Of a stretch of 64,000 bases of DNA, positions 19,634 to 28,615 are shown piece after piece. Source of the stretch: Rubripirellula lacrimiformis (GTDB lineage: Bacteria > Planctomycetota > Planctomycetia > Pirellulales > Pirellulaceae); NCBI RefSeq assembly GCF_007741535.1, contig NZ_CP036525.1, positions 7,502,001-7,566,000 on the forward strand. The letters are read 5' to 3'. Made by a program: the position numbers and the translations under genes. Positions within the stretch are counted from its first letter, which is position 1, and the number at the start of each line of letters is the position of its first letter. Below the pieces are notes generated by a model that worked only from the letters and a program-made list of their open reading frames with translations, was not told where the DNA came from and made no database searches.

Positions 19634-20620
19634 TTAGTTCACCGGGACCGCTTCGCCAGCGGGGGTTCGAGTGGCTCTGTACCGATCCACCAAAATCCCT
19701 CGTTCGGGACCGATCAGCATTGCGATCAGCAGTTGCGCAGCGGCGACCAACACGATCGCTCCCGATGTGGTCACGCTTTCGACGTACGGCAAACCTAGCG
19801 CAGACGTGATGGGGCCGGGCAGGGTGATCGCCGCTAGGTGTCCCAAGACAGACGCAGAAACGGCGACAGACATCGAAACAGCGATCATCGGGCGCAGGCG
19901 ACGGCTGATGAAGAACGCCGTCGATGGCGGGATCACCAACATCCCGATCGCCAAAATGCTGCCGACGACCTCGAATGCGGTGACGATCGTGGCGGTGGTG
20001 ATGGTCATCAATCCATAGTGCATCCACTCGGGCCGCAGCCCCAGGGTCCCGGCCAATTCAGGATCAAAGGTGGTCAACATCAGTTCTTTGAACAGCACCG
20101 TGACCAGCACCAAGTTGACCACCAACATCAACGCACAAGTGATCGCTTCGGCCGGAACACCATCGGACAGACCGATCGTGTCCAGTTGGCCGTACAGGAC
20201 ACATTCCAAGTCGATATCGCTTTGATCCGCAAACTGCCGCAACATGATCAGACCGATCGCGAACAGAGTGGTGAACACGACTCCCATCGCTGCGTCGCCG
20301 CGAATCCATCCCGACCGCGACACCCATTGGGTCAAGAACGCAGTCAACAAGCCCGCCGTCATCGCACCGCCAAACATCAAACTCTGGCGGAACGTCCAAC
20401 TGCCGTCCTGGTCGATGATCCCGAACCCCTGTAACCAACCGGCGACAACGAATGCCGCCACGACACCAGGCAGGGCTGCGTGAGTCAACGCATCGGCGAT
20501 CATGCTCTGTTTACGCAGAAACAGAAAACATCCGGGGATCGCGCTCGATGCAGCGACCAACGACGCGGTCAACAGAATCCAGGTATCGATAGTGGACCAA
20601 ACCAAGGCCGCAGCGATCAT
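19634..20620 (-). CDS. Metal ABC transporter permease (ZnuB/MntB type)
   Basis: 328 residues with about eight to nine hydrophobic segments. ALTHAALPGVVAAF near residue 45 and the stretch FEVVGSILAIGMLVIPPSTAFFI are family hallmarks of ABC-3 permeases that import Mn, Zn or Fe. The ATG at 20620 overlaps the stop of the upstream gene (ATGA), so the longer frame to 20770 is rejected. The ATPase and the binding protein are not in the window, so metal specificity cannot be told. The coupled upstream gene suggests an accessory protein for this transporter. Confidence 0.87.
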   Translation of the reverse strand: MIAAALVWSTIDTWILLTASLVAASSAIPGCFLFLRKQSMIADALTHAALPGVVAAFVVAGWLQGFGIIDQDGSWTFRQSLMFGGAMTAGLLTAFLTQWVSRSGWIRGDAAMGVVFTTLFAIGLIMLRQFADQSDIDLECVLYGQLDTIGLSDGVPAEAITCALMLVVNLVLVTVLFKELMLTTFDPELAGTLGLRPEWMHYGLMTITTATIVTAFEVVGSILAIGMLVIPPSTAFFISRRLRPMIAVSMSVAVSASVLGHLAAITLPGPITSALGLPYVESVTTSGAIVLVAAAQLLIAMLIGPERGILVDRYRATRTPAGEAVPVN

Positions 20621-21087
20621 TGCAAAACCTGCCCATAATTTGCGACGAACAAAAACAAATGAATCGCCAACAGCCCCATCGCTGCCAGTCGATAGCTGGA
20701 AAATATCCCAAAAATCGACAGCACGCACCCCAGTGCGGCGACCACGATTCCGCCCGCCGGGAACCACCAAAACGCGGCCGTTGCAAATCCGACCACCATC
20801 ACTGACGCCGCCACGGCGCCCATCGCGGTGTACCGAATTGGACTGACGTCGACGACCGGCTGGACCACCGGATGCAGCGGCACCGGATCGCCGGCAAAGG
20901 GGGATCCGACGCGAATCGATTCATCCAGGTCACCGTCCAGTGTCCCGGAATCCGGGTCGGCGACGTCGCTCTGTGGCGGCATTTCCCCGGGCGACGACTG
21001 GGCTGGCGAATCCGAAAGCGACGCTCGGTCGGGCGGCGGTGGAGAGTCGGGGGGCAACATAGACTCGTTCGGGTCAGATGGATTCAT
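20617..21087 (-). CDS. Small membrane protein coupled to the metal permease
   Basis: 156 residues. The first 85 are hydrophilic and Pro/Ser/Asp-rich (starting MNPSDPNESM). Two to three membrane segments follow (about 88-130 and 130-150: MGAVAASVMVVGFATAAFWWFP, LAAMGLLAIHLFLFVANYG). No family recognised. The stop overlaps the start of the permease by 4 nt. The ATG at 21087 is preferred over the frame start at 21186, which would include the tandem repeat at 21108-21143 and has Cys/Phe-rich text unlike neighbours. Confidence 0.66.
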   Translation of the reverse strand: MNPSDPNESMLPPDSPPPPDRASLSDSPAQSSPGEMPPQSDVADPDSGTLDGDLDESIRVGSPFAGDPVPLHPVVQPVVDVSPIRYTAMGAVAASVMVVGFATAAFWWFPAGGIVVAALGCVLSIFGIFSSYRLAAMGLLAIHLFLFVANYGQVLQ

Positions 21088-21107
21088 GCAGATCAGTTTG
21101 TCCAGCC

Positions 21108-21143
21108 AGAAACAGACCACCGAGAAACAGACCACCGAGAAAC
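21108..21143. repeat. 15-nt tandem repeat upstream of the small membrane gene
   Basis: Two full copies and one partial copy of AGAAACAGACCACCG, directly upstream of the ATG at 21087 of the minus-strand gene. It would be in the 5' leader of that transcript. Confidence 0.85.
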
Positions 21144-21635
21144 TTCGTTGCCAATCAAACGGTCTGCCGACTATTCTAGGGTACAAGTCGGTGACAATCG
21201 TAGGTCAGCGAGCTTAGCTGATCCAACGAATCTGCGGGCGACGCGACCCATACGACATTCAACGATTTGCGATGCTTTGCCGCTTGGGGCTCCAAAACGG
21301 TCCCGACCGGTGATCCGGTTCCACTTATCACACGGTCGGCCAATGACCGGCCGGCCAATTGCGGTCGGCAAATCACGGTCGGCGGTGACCAGCGATCGGC
21401 CCCGTTGCCCATGGCGTTCTGTCTGGCCCCCGTGGGCGGGACACGGGGCGTCGCGGGTGATTCGCCCACGGTTCCCGACGGATGGGTTCCGAGCGGTGAG
21501 ATCCCGACGGATGGGGTTACCGGACCGGTGAGATCCCGGCCGGCGGGTTGACCGACCGCCCATCGCCAATGTCATATTTTCCTGACCGCTACTACATCCG
21601 ACACTGCCCCCCTCGAATCCGACTGGACTTTCTGA
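21144..21635. other. GC-rich gap before the PVC heme protein gene
   Basis: No gene was found. The stretch 21340-21560 is rich in CGGTCGG and CCGACGGATGGG-like short degenerate repeats (GTGAGATCCCG occurs twice, near 21500 and 21530). The role is unknown; promoters for the divergent genes should lie here. Confidence 0.45.
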
Positions 21636-24600
21636 ATGCCGTTGCCAACTCTCGGGCGTTCCCTATGCCGCTTTGCCGTGAACTTGCTGTGGGCGTCCCC
21701 CCGATCGTCATCCGCATTGGCAGCTTCCATTCTGCGACCAGGGCGATTGGGCAAACCGATTTGGACAGCAGGACTGGTCGGGCTGGGCCTGATTTCGGCA
21801 CTGGCGGGAACCAGCCCAAACGGCGTCGCAGCGGACTTTAAACAGCCCGCACCGCTGGATCCGGTGATCGCCGAGGCTTCCGAGGAAGCGGCCGAATCGA
21901 TGGCCGGAATCCGGATTCCCGAAGGCTGGAAGATCGAACTTTACGCGGCCGAACCAGAAGTCGCCAATGTGGTCGCCTTTGACATCGATCATCGCGGCCG
22001 TTTGTTTGTGTGCGAAACCTACCGCCAAAATCGCGGTGTGACGGACAACCGCGGGCATGACGAACAGTGGCTATTGGCGGATTTGGCAGCCGAAACGGTC
22101 CAAGACCGAATCGATTATCACAAACGTCTGCTCGGCGAAGCGGCCGTCACCTACGCCCAGCACGATGATCGCATCCGTCGCCTGGAAGACACCGACGGCG
22201 ACGGCAAGGTGGACCGATCGACGATTCTGGCCAACGGGTTCAACCGCATCGAAGAGGGCACCGGAGCGGGCGTTTTGGCTCGAGGCGATTCGATCTACTA
22301 CACCTGCATCCCCAAACTATGGAAACTGATCGACACCGACGACGACGGCAAAGCCGACGAACGCGTGGTGCTGTCCGACGGGTTCGGCGTCCGCGTCGCA
22401 TTCCGCGGCCACGACATGCACGGGCTGGTGATCGGCCCGGACGGGCGACTTTATTTCAGCATCGGCGACCGGGGCTACAACGTCACGACCGCCGACGGAC
22501 GGCTGTTGGCGGACCCACAATCGGGTGCCGTCTTCCGCTGCGAATTGGACGGAAGCGGCCTCGAAGTCTATGCCACCGGGCTGCGTAACCCACAGGAATT
22601 GGCGTTCAACGATGTCGGTGACCTGTTTTCGGTCGACAACAACAGCGACAGCGGCGACCAGGCTCGCATCGTCCATATCCTCGAAGGCGGCGACACCGGG
22701 TGGCGGATGCAGTACCAATACCTGCCCGATCGTGGCCCTTTCAACCGCGAGAAGATCTGGGAACCGTTCCACAACGAACAACCCGCCTACATCGTCCCAC
22801 CGGTGCTGAACTTCACCGACGGCCCCAGCGGGCTGGCGTTCTATCCCGGAACTGGATTCGGCGACGCCTTGAAGGACAAGTTCCTGATCTGCGACTTCCG
22901 CGGCGGACCAGCCAATAGCGGCATTCGATCGTTCAACCTGGACGCCGACGGCGCGTTCTACCAAATGGGCGAAGATTCCGACCCGATCTGGACCGTGCTA
23001 GCAACCGACGTCGCGTTCGGCCCTGACGGGCATCTGTACGTCAGCGACTGGGTCGACGGATGGGACGGTCTGGGCAAAGGCCGGATCTATCGGCTCAGCG
23101 ATCCAGCGGAACAAAAACAGCCGATCGTTGCCGAAGTCCAATCTCTGTTGGCCAGCCAATGGGCGGAACACCCAGCCGCCAAACTGTCCGAACTGCTGGG
23201 CCATGTCGATCGCCGCGTACGATTCGAAGCTCAATGGGAACTGGCAAGCCGCGGCGACATCGACACACTGATTGCCGTTGCCACATCGGCCGAATCGGAT
23301 TCCATCAAGCGTCTGCACGCCACCTGGGGCGTCGACCAAATTGCACGCACCAAACCCGCCAAAGCGGACGCGGCCATTGCGGGCCTGGATGGGCTTGTCA
23401 CCGACAAAGACGAAATCATCCGCACCGCAGCGATCCGAGCGTTGGGCGACCGAAGTGTCACCGCCGCCGCAGCGAAAATCCGCCAACAATTGACTGATCC
23501 TTCGGCACGCGTCCAATATGCTGCGATGATGGCGTTGGGAAAACTGAAAGACGCCGAAGCGATGGGGCATGTCGTCGGGATCCTAGCGACCAACGACAAC
23601 GCCGACCCCGCTTTGCGACACGCCGGATTCAGCTATCTGGCGAAGGCCATTTCCGGCAAAGCGATCGGCCAACTGATTTCGCACCCTAGCGTCTCGGTCC
23701 GCCGTGCTGCGGTGGTGGCATTGCGACGTCAAAAGAGCGGCCTGTTGGCGGAATTCCTGAAAGACCAAGATCCATTGGTCGTCCTCGAAGCGGCTCGCGC
23801 GATCCACGATGAACCCGTCCCGGTGGCTGTCAATTCGCTGGCCGCACTGATCGATCAACCGCTGACCGACACCAATCTGATCCGCCGCGTCCTGAACGCC
23901 AACTTCCGACTAGGAACGGCCGATGCCGCCACACAGTTGGCACAGTATGCGGGCCGCGTATCGGCAGTGCCAGAAATGCGAATCGAAGCCTTGGACATGC
24001 TGGCCGACTGGACATCACCGGACCCACGTGACCGCGTCATCAATGTCTATCGCGACACCAAAGCCCGGCCTCGCAAAGAAGCCGCCGACGCGTTGTCGCC
24101 GCAGATCGATATCCTGATGACATCGCAAGAATCGGTGCGAGAAAAGGCCATCGAAGTGGCTGCGGGATTGGGGATCGAAAAGATCGCACCGCTGCTATCC
24201 CAGCGAGTTGCGAATTCCGATCAACGTTCATCCAACCGAGCTACCGCCTTGACCGCGTTGGCGAAACTGAACGCTCCCTTGGCCGTCAAATTGGCCAACG
24301 AAGTCAGCCTGACACCGCCAAACGAATTGGTCCGGGCGGCGCTGGATGTGCTGGCGGCGAATGACCTCGAAGGATCGCTCGGCAAATTCATCAAAGCGAC
24401 CCAAAGCCGCAGCATGGATGTCCGCCAACTGGGATGGGACATCCTGGGGCGCAGCCAGTCCCCCGAAGCGCTCTCGGCGATCATCGGCGGCGTGGAAAGT
24501 TATCTCGATGACAAGCTTTCCTCGGACGTGCAACTCAACGTGCTGGAGGCCGCCAAAGGAAAACTGGACGACGCGCTCGGCAAACGATTGACCGAGTACC

Positions 24601-25103
24601 AACAGCAGTTGGCTCAGGACGATGCCTTGGCGAAGTGGCTGACCTCCCTGAACGGTGGCAATGTCCAACGTGGTTCGAAACTGTTCCTCGAAAAAACCGA
24701 ACTGTCGTGCTTGCGATGCCACAAGATCGATCGGGCGGGCGGGGAAGTGGGCCCCAACTTGACGGTCATCGGCAAGACTCGCGATCGACGCTATCTGTTG
24801 GAATCGATCTGTTTGCCCAACGCAAAGATCGCCGAAGGATTTGAAACCGCCGTGATCGCAAATGATTCGGGGCAAGTCTTCTCTGGCATCGTCAAATCCG
24901 AGAATGACGATTACATCGAATTGATCCAGAATGACGGTTCGTTGGTTCAGATTTTCACGGACGAAATCGTCGCCCGTCGCAAGGGAAAAAGTTCGATGCC
25001 TGATGACCTGACAAAGTTCATGACGGCCCGTGATTTACGTGACTTGGTGGCCTACCTGGCCAGCCTGCAAGAAGACCGACGGTCGGCCGCCGACGTCGAG
25101 TAG
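21636..25103 (+). CDS. PVC-type heme-binding membrane-bound dehydrogenase with HEAT repeats
   Basis: 1155 residues. A hydrophobic export segment lies near 41-66 after an unusually long N-terminus, so the true start may be further in (for example GTG at 21678). Residues 85-480 resemble a six-bladed propeller dehydrogenase domain (GWKIELYAAEPEVANVVAFD, GRLYFSIGDRGYN, ATGLRNPQELAFN, SDWVDGWDGLGKGRIYRL) with two DxDxDG-type loops. Residues 500-960 are HEAT-like helices. Near the C-terminus CLRCH (Cys1025, Cys1028, His1029) is a c-type heme site in the planctomycete family recalled as TIGR02603. It probably oxidises an extracellular sugar or alcohol and passes electrons through the heme. A strong hairpin terminator follows. 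Confidence 0.92.
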   Translation: MPLPTLGRSLCRFAVNLLWASPRSSSALAASILRPGRLGKPIWTAGLVGLGLISALAGTSPNGVAADFKQPAPLDPVIAEASEEAAESMAGIRIPEGWKIELYAAEPEVANVVAFDIDHRGRLFVCETYRQNRGVTDNRGHDEQWLLADLAAETVQDRIDYHKRLLGEAAVTYAQHDDRIRRLEDTDGDGKVDRSTILANGFNRIEEGTGAGVLARGDSIYYTCIPKLWKLIDTDDDGKADERVVLSDGFGVRVAFRGHDMHGLVIGPDGRLYFSIGDRGYNVTTADGRLLADPQSGAVFRCELDGSGLEVYATGLRNPQELAFNDVGDLFSVDNNSDSGDQARIVHILEGGDTGWRMQYQYLPDRGPFNREKIWEPFHNEQPAYIVPPVLNFTDGPSGLAFYPGTGFGDALKDKFLICDFRGGPANSGIRSFNLDADGAFYQMGEDSDPIWTVLATDVAFGPDGHLYVSDWVDGWDGLGKGRIYRLSDPAEQKQPIVAEVQSLLASQWAEHPAAKLSELLGHVDRRVRFEAQWELASRGDIDTLIAVATSAESDSIKRLHATWGVDQIARTKPAKADAAIAGLDGLVTDKDEIIRTAAIRALGDRSVTAAAAKIRQQLTDPSARVQYAAMMALGKLKDAEAMGHVVGILATNDNADPALRHAGFSYLAKAISGKAIGQLISHPSVSVRRAAVVALRRQKSGLLAEFLKDQDPLVVLEAARAIHDEPVPVAVNSLAALIDQPLTDTNLIRRVLNANFRLGTADAATQLAQYAGRVSAVPEMRIEALDMLADWTSPDPRDRVINVYRDTKARPRKEAADALSPQIDILMTSQESVREKAIEVAAGLGIEKIAPLLSQRVANSDQRSSNRATALTALAKLNAPLAVKLANEVSLTPPNELVRAALDVLAANDLEGSLGKFIKATQSRSMDVRQLGWDILGRSQSPEALSAIIGGVESYLDDKLSSDVQLNVLEAAKGKLDDALGKRLTEYQQQLAQDDALAKWLTSLNGGNVQRGSKLFLEKTELSCLRCHKIDRAGGEVGPNLTVIGKTRDRRYLLESICLPNAKIAEGFETAVIANDSGQVFSGIVKSENDDYIELIQNDGSLVQIFTDEIVARRKGKSSMPDDLTKFMTARDLRDLVAYLASLQEDRRSAADVE

Positions 25104-25120
25104 TGCAGCAGGGATGCGGA

Positions 25121-25153
25121 CATCGGGACAAAGTCAACATCTTTGTCCCGATG
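25121..25153 (+). terminator. Hairpin terminator after the PVC heme protein
   Basis: CATCGGGACAAAG at 25121-25133 pairs perfectly with CTTTGTCCCGATG at 25141-25153 around a 7-nt loop. The following CTTTGCC is only weakly T-rich. It lies 18 nt after the stop codon. Confidence 0.78.
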
Positions 25154-25279
25154 CTTTGCCGCAGTCGGTTTCGCAACCTAGGGTTCAGTACAAGCAGATT
25201 CCTTGTCCACCACCGATTCACGGGTGGCTAGCCTTATCTCGGGTCGCTCGCCCCGGCGACACGAGGCAAACCGAAGATA

Positions 25280-25618
25280 ATGCACATGACTTGTCACGAA
25301 CTGGCAAAACGCCTTCTGACCTTACAGCCCTCGTTGTTACCAACGGACGTGGCCAGGCTGTCGCTATTGATTCTGACGCAAGTCAGCGATGCAGACCAAT
25401 TGACCGATCCGGCGCAACTGACAACAGCGTGGAAGAACGCCAGCTTTCGATTGGAGGCTGCATCGGATCAACACTCCGCCGTGGCTGACGAATTGGAATC
25501 GATCTGCAGCGACGGCCCCACCGAATTTTCACCCGACCAATTGTGGGTCCTGCTGCGGGCAGTGAAAGTCCAAAGCCAACTCTTAGAACTGTACACCGAT
25601 CAACCCTCCCTAGCGTAA
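25280..25618 (+). CDS. Small protein of unknown function
   Basis: 112 residues, mostly helical in appearance (CHELAKRLLTLQPSLLPTDV, ARLSLLILTQVSDADQL, LWVLLRAVKVQSQLLELY). No membrane segment, signal or motif. Two starts are possible, ATG at 25280 and ATG at 25286. Codon use agrees with neighbouring genes. It ends just before the hexamer-repeat zone. Confidence 0.6.
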   Translation: MHMTCHELAKRLLTLQPSLLPTDVARLSLLILTQVSDADQLTDPAQLTTAWKNASFRLEAASDQHSAVADELESICSDGPTEFSPDQLWVLLRAVKVQSQLLELYTDQPSLA

Positions 25619-25647
25619 CGAGAAGCGGGGAAGGAAAGCGCAAGCCG

Positions 25648-25789
25648 AAGTTCGAATTCGAGTTCAAGTTCAAGTTCAAGTTCAAGTTCAAGTTCGAGTT
25701 CAAGTTCAAGTTCAAGTTCAAGGCGGATACAGGAACCAGAAATCCAGTTCAAAAACTTAAACTCGAACTTGAACTCGAACTCGAACTTC
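25648..25789. repeat. Facing hexamer arrays after the small gene
   Basis: An array of about twelve TTCAAG/TTCGAG units (25648-25722) faces a complementary array AACTTAAACTCGAAC-type (25753-25789) across 30 nt. The right arm is also the start of the first copy of the 220-nt direct repeat. Confidence 0.83.
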
Positions 25790-26197
25790 CCCCCTCCTCC
25801 CGATCAACCGCGTCCCCTCCGCCCCGATCCGCCCCGATCCTCTCCGGCAGAACCCATCTCGGCTTTGCCCTTCATTTTCCTGTCGCGGATCGCCTCTCTG
25901 CATCCGCCGGTGGCAAAGCAGCGGCCGCCCCAGCCGACAATCCGAATGACAACTAAAACTTCCAGTTCAAAAACTTAAACTCGAACTTAAACTCGAACTT
26001 GAACTCGAACTCGAACTCGAACTTCCTCCCCTCCTCCCGATCAACCGCATCCCCTCCGCCCCGATCTTCTCCGATCCTATCCGGCAGCCCCCATCTCGAC
26101 TCTGCCCTTCATTTTCCTGTCGCGGATCGCCTCTCCGCATCCGCCGGTGGCAAAGCAGCGGCGGCCCCTGCCGACAATCCGCATGACGACTTAAACT
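25743..26197. repeat. Tandem direct duplication of about 220 nt
   Basis: Two copies, 25743-25960 and 25961-26197, are read in the same direction and differ by a few percent to about ten percent. Each begins TCCAGTTCAAAAACTTAAAC, holds a hexamer array (the second at 25971-26024 is longer), then CTCCTCCCGATCAACCGC and a shared stretch ending near GACAATCCG. The second copy ends 7 nt before the ATG of the RlmA-like gene, so it may carry that gene's promoter. Confidence 0.88.
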
Positions 26198-26204
26198 TGG
26201 CGTC

Positions 26205-27080
26205 ATGTTTGAACTTCGTTGCACCGTCCGAAACTGCCTCCACCCGTTGCACCAACGCGACGGCGGACTGTTCTGTGATGCCGGCCACCATTTTGACCGT
26301 GCTAAAGAAGGGTACTGGAGTCTGCTGCAGCCACAGGATCGGAAGAGCAAGAATCCAGGCGATACTGACGCGGCCGTGCTGGCTCGCCACCGCTGGCTCG
26401 GGCGGGGGCATGCGGCCGGACTGATCGACGCGATTCGACCTTGGATCAATGAATCGCGAGGCTCCGCTGCGGACGCCCCACGCACGATCGATCTGGGGTG
26501 TGGCGAAGGATCGTTCGGCCCGGCGTTGTTTGCGGATGAAGCCGCTGGCTACTGCGGCATCGACCTGTCCAAACGAGCGATCAAGATGGCGGCCCGATCG
26601 TGGCGTCCGGGGACTTGGGTGCTGGCCAACGCGGATCGCGAATTGCCGGCCGCGGACGCCAGCGTCGACCGGGTCCTTTCGTTGTTCGGACGTCGTCCGG
26701 TCCAGGAGATCCATCGTGTGCTGAAACCCGGCGCCGTTTGCATCGTTGCCGTCCCGGGCGAAGCCGACCTGATCGAACTTCGCGAACAGGTTCAACAGGC
26801 CGGGCACCGACGCAGCCGCTGGGAAATGGTGGTCGACGAGATGAAGACCGTCGGCATGGAATTTTCGATACACCAGGCATGGCAACAGACCGTGCAACTG
26901 GACGCCGACGCGATCGCCGACGCATTGGCGATGACCTATCGCGGAGTGCGTCATTCCCAGGCCGGTCGATTGGAAGGGGTCACCGAGATGCAGGTCACAT
27001 TGGCGGCTGACCTGATCCGCTTTCACCGGCCCGTTCGCACGCCTCCCCGACCGATACAGTATCGCTCTCGAAAGCTATGA
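26205..27080 (+). CDS. RlmA-like 23S rRNA guanine-N1 methyltransferase
   Basis: 291 residues. The N-terminus resembles the zinc-ribbon of RlmA: ELRCTVRNC, then LFCDAGHHFDRAKEGYWSLLQP, which corresponds to the family's H-FD-AKEGY-NLL. A SAM-binding motif follows (TIDLGCGEGSFG near 90) and then YCGIDLSKRAIKMAA and FGRRPVQEIHRVLKPG. Typical members methylate G745 or G748 of 23S rRNA. The first Cys pair is spaced C-x4-C rather than C-x2-C, so zinc binding is less certain. The ATG at 26205 follows closely on the direct repeat. Confidence 0.83.
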   Translation: MFELRCTVRNCLHPLHQRDGGLFCDAGHHFDRAKEGYWSLLQPQDRKSKNPGDTDAAVLARHRWLGRGHAAGLIDAIRPWINESRGSAADAPRTIDLGCGEGSFGPALFADEAAGYCGIDLSKRAIKMAARSWRPGTWVLANADRELPAADASVDRVLSLFGRRPVQEIHRVLKPGAVCIVAVPGEADLIELREQVQQAGHRRSRWEMVVDEMKTVGMEFSIHQAWQQTVQLDADAIADALAMTYRGVRHSQAGRLEGVTEMQVTLAADLIRFHRPVRTPPRPIQYRSRKL

Positions 27081-27170
27081 TGGTGGCCATCGATTGCGGC
27101 CCCCACCGACGTCCATGTCGCACTCGACAACCGACACACACACATCCCCCACGCTGGCTGCTGTTTTCCT

Positions 27171-27833
27171 ATGGTGAAAAACGACATCGTTTGGCACGAC
27201 CACACCGTCACACGATCCGATCGCGAACAGCGTCTTTCCCAGCGCGGCGTGGTGGTCTGGTTCACCGGGCTTAGCGGGTGCGGAAAGAGCACGATTGCCA
27301 ACGAACTGGATCGTCAACTGAACCAATTGGGTCGTGCCACGATGCTGTTGGATGGCGACAACATCCGCCATGGCCTGTGCGCACCGCCAGAGCGACTCGC
27401 CGAGGAACATTCCCAAGAATTCGCCGCACGGTTCGGGCTGGGGTTCGGCGAGACCGACCGCGAAGAGAACATTCGTCGAATCGGATCGCTGGCGGGGCTG
27501 ATGGCATCGGCTGGGCTGATCACGCTGACCGCCTTTGTCAGCCCCTACCGCCAGGATCGCGACCGAGTACGCAAGATGATCCAGGCCAACCGGGCAGGAG
27601 ACTTCATCGAAGTGTTCGTCGACACACCGCTTGCGATTTGCGAATCACGCGACCCCAAGGGGCTGTACAAAAAGGCTCGCGCTGGCCTGATCAAGAACTT
27701 CACCGGCATCAGCGACCCATACGAAGCGCCGCTGGCCCCAGAAATCCATCTCGACGGCGGGGACGGCCGCAGTCCGGCCCAACAAGCCACCGAAGTGCTG
27801 GAAACGCTGCGAAAACAAGGCGTTTTCAAGTAG
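27171..27833 (+). CDS. cysC: Adenylylsulfate kinase
   Basis: 220 residues. It phosphorylates adenylylsulfate to PAPS. The P-loop GLSGCGKS is at 33-40, followed by DGDNIRHGLC at 61-70, the FVSPYR motif, FVDTPLAICESRDPKGLYKKA and FTGISDPYEAP. Relative to the usual protein there is an insertion of about 19 residues at 71-89 (starting APPERLAEEH) between the DGDN strand and the GFGETDREENIRR helix. Catalytic residues seem intact. No other sulfate-assimilation gene adjoins, but PAPS is the donor of the sulfotransferase encoded at 32.6 kb. Confidence 0.93.
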   Translation: MVKNDIVWHDHTVTRSDREQRLSQRGVVVWFTGLSGCGKSTIANELDRQLNQLGRATMLLDGDNIRHGLCAPPERLAEEHSQEFAARFGLGFGETDREENIRRIGSLAGLMASAGLITLTAFVSPYRQDRDRVRKMIQANRAGDFIEVFVDTPLAICESRDPKGLYKKARAGLIKNFTGISDPYEAPLAPEIHLDGGDGRSPAQQATEVLETLRKQGVFK

Positions 27834-27982
27834 CCATCCTGCGGTGCCCCTTCCCCCCGGCAATGGAACTTCCAAAGATCTCTGGAAAAGCGTCTGCATT
27901 TGCCGTTGCCAAAAACGGCGGCGTCGGTAAACTACGCCAAATTCATGTGAGTGTAAGAACGACGTAACAGACAAAAAAACGA

Positions 27983-28252
27983 ATGACGATCTCGAAAGAG
28001 CGAAAAACCGAGGCTATCAGCGAACACCGCAAATCGGATGCTGATACCGGCTCGCCTGAGGTGCAAATTGCCATCTTGACCGAGCGGATTAATGGGCTGA
28101 CCGAACACATGCGGACACACCGCAAGGACTACGCCTCGCGGCGTGGTCTTTTGGGGCTGGTCAGCCGTCGTCGGCGTTTGCTCGACTACGTGCGTGGCGA
28201 GGATCCTCAGCGATACCTCGACATCATCGGAAAACTGGGCATCCGTAAGTAG
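27983..28252 (+). CDS. rpsO: 30S ribosomal protein S15
   Basis: 89 residues, the normal length. The S15 pattern is complete: [59 protein letters not shown]. It binds 16S rRNA and starts assembly of the platform. It precedes pnp, the arrangement conserved in many bacteria. A gap of 363 nt before pnp is long and contains a possible terminator. Confidence 0.97.
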   Translation: MTISKERKTEAISEHRKSDADTGSPEVQIAILTERINGLTEHMRTHRKDYASRRGLLGLVSRRRRLLDYVRGEDPQRYLDIIGKLGIRK

Positions 28253-28259
28253 CCCCTCC

Positions 28260-28322
28260 GAGCCGCGATTCAAGCGAAGATGGCATCAGCCAACTCGCCT
28301 GTAACGGGCGGCCGGCTCTTTT
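28260..28322 (+). terminator. Possible terminator between rpsO and pnp
   Basis: GAGCCG at 28260-28265 can pair with CGGCTC at 28313-28318, and TTTT follows. The loop is long (47 nt) with further internal pairing possible. It lies just after rpsO. The remaining gap to 28615 shows no gene; PNPase leaders in other bacteria fold into an autoregulatory hairpin, but I could not identify one here. Confidence 0.4.
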
Positions 28323-28615
28323 CCCTCTCGCTTCGCAGAAACGCGGCTTCGGTCCGGCGCGGTGTCGGCTATGCATGCCAGCACGCCTCATCCTCCGATC
28401 AAGTCGGTGCTGCGTTCCGCTAGTGCTCTGTGGTCAAAGCGAATTCACGCATCTTGTGAATTCGCGTCCATTTGCCGCGCGGACGTCTCTTTGCGCATGG
28501 CCATCACCCTGGGTGGCCATTCACATGCTAAACCCGTGCGCGGTCCCCCGCAAAGAAATGGGCGACCGGGCTGCCAATTGAATGTTGTATTTGTAGGTTG
28601 AAGGAAGAAATTAAA

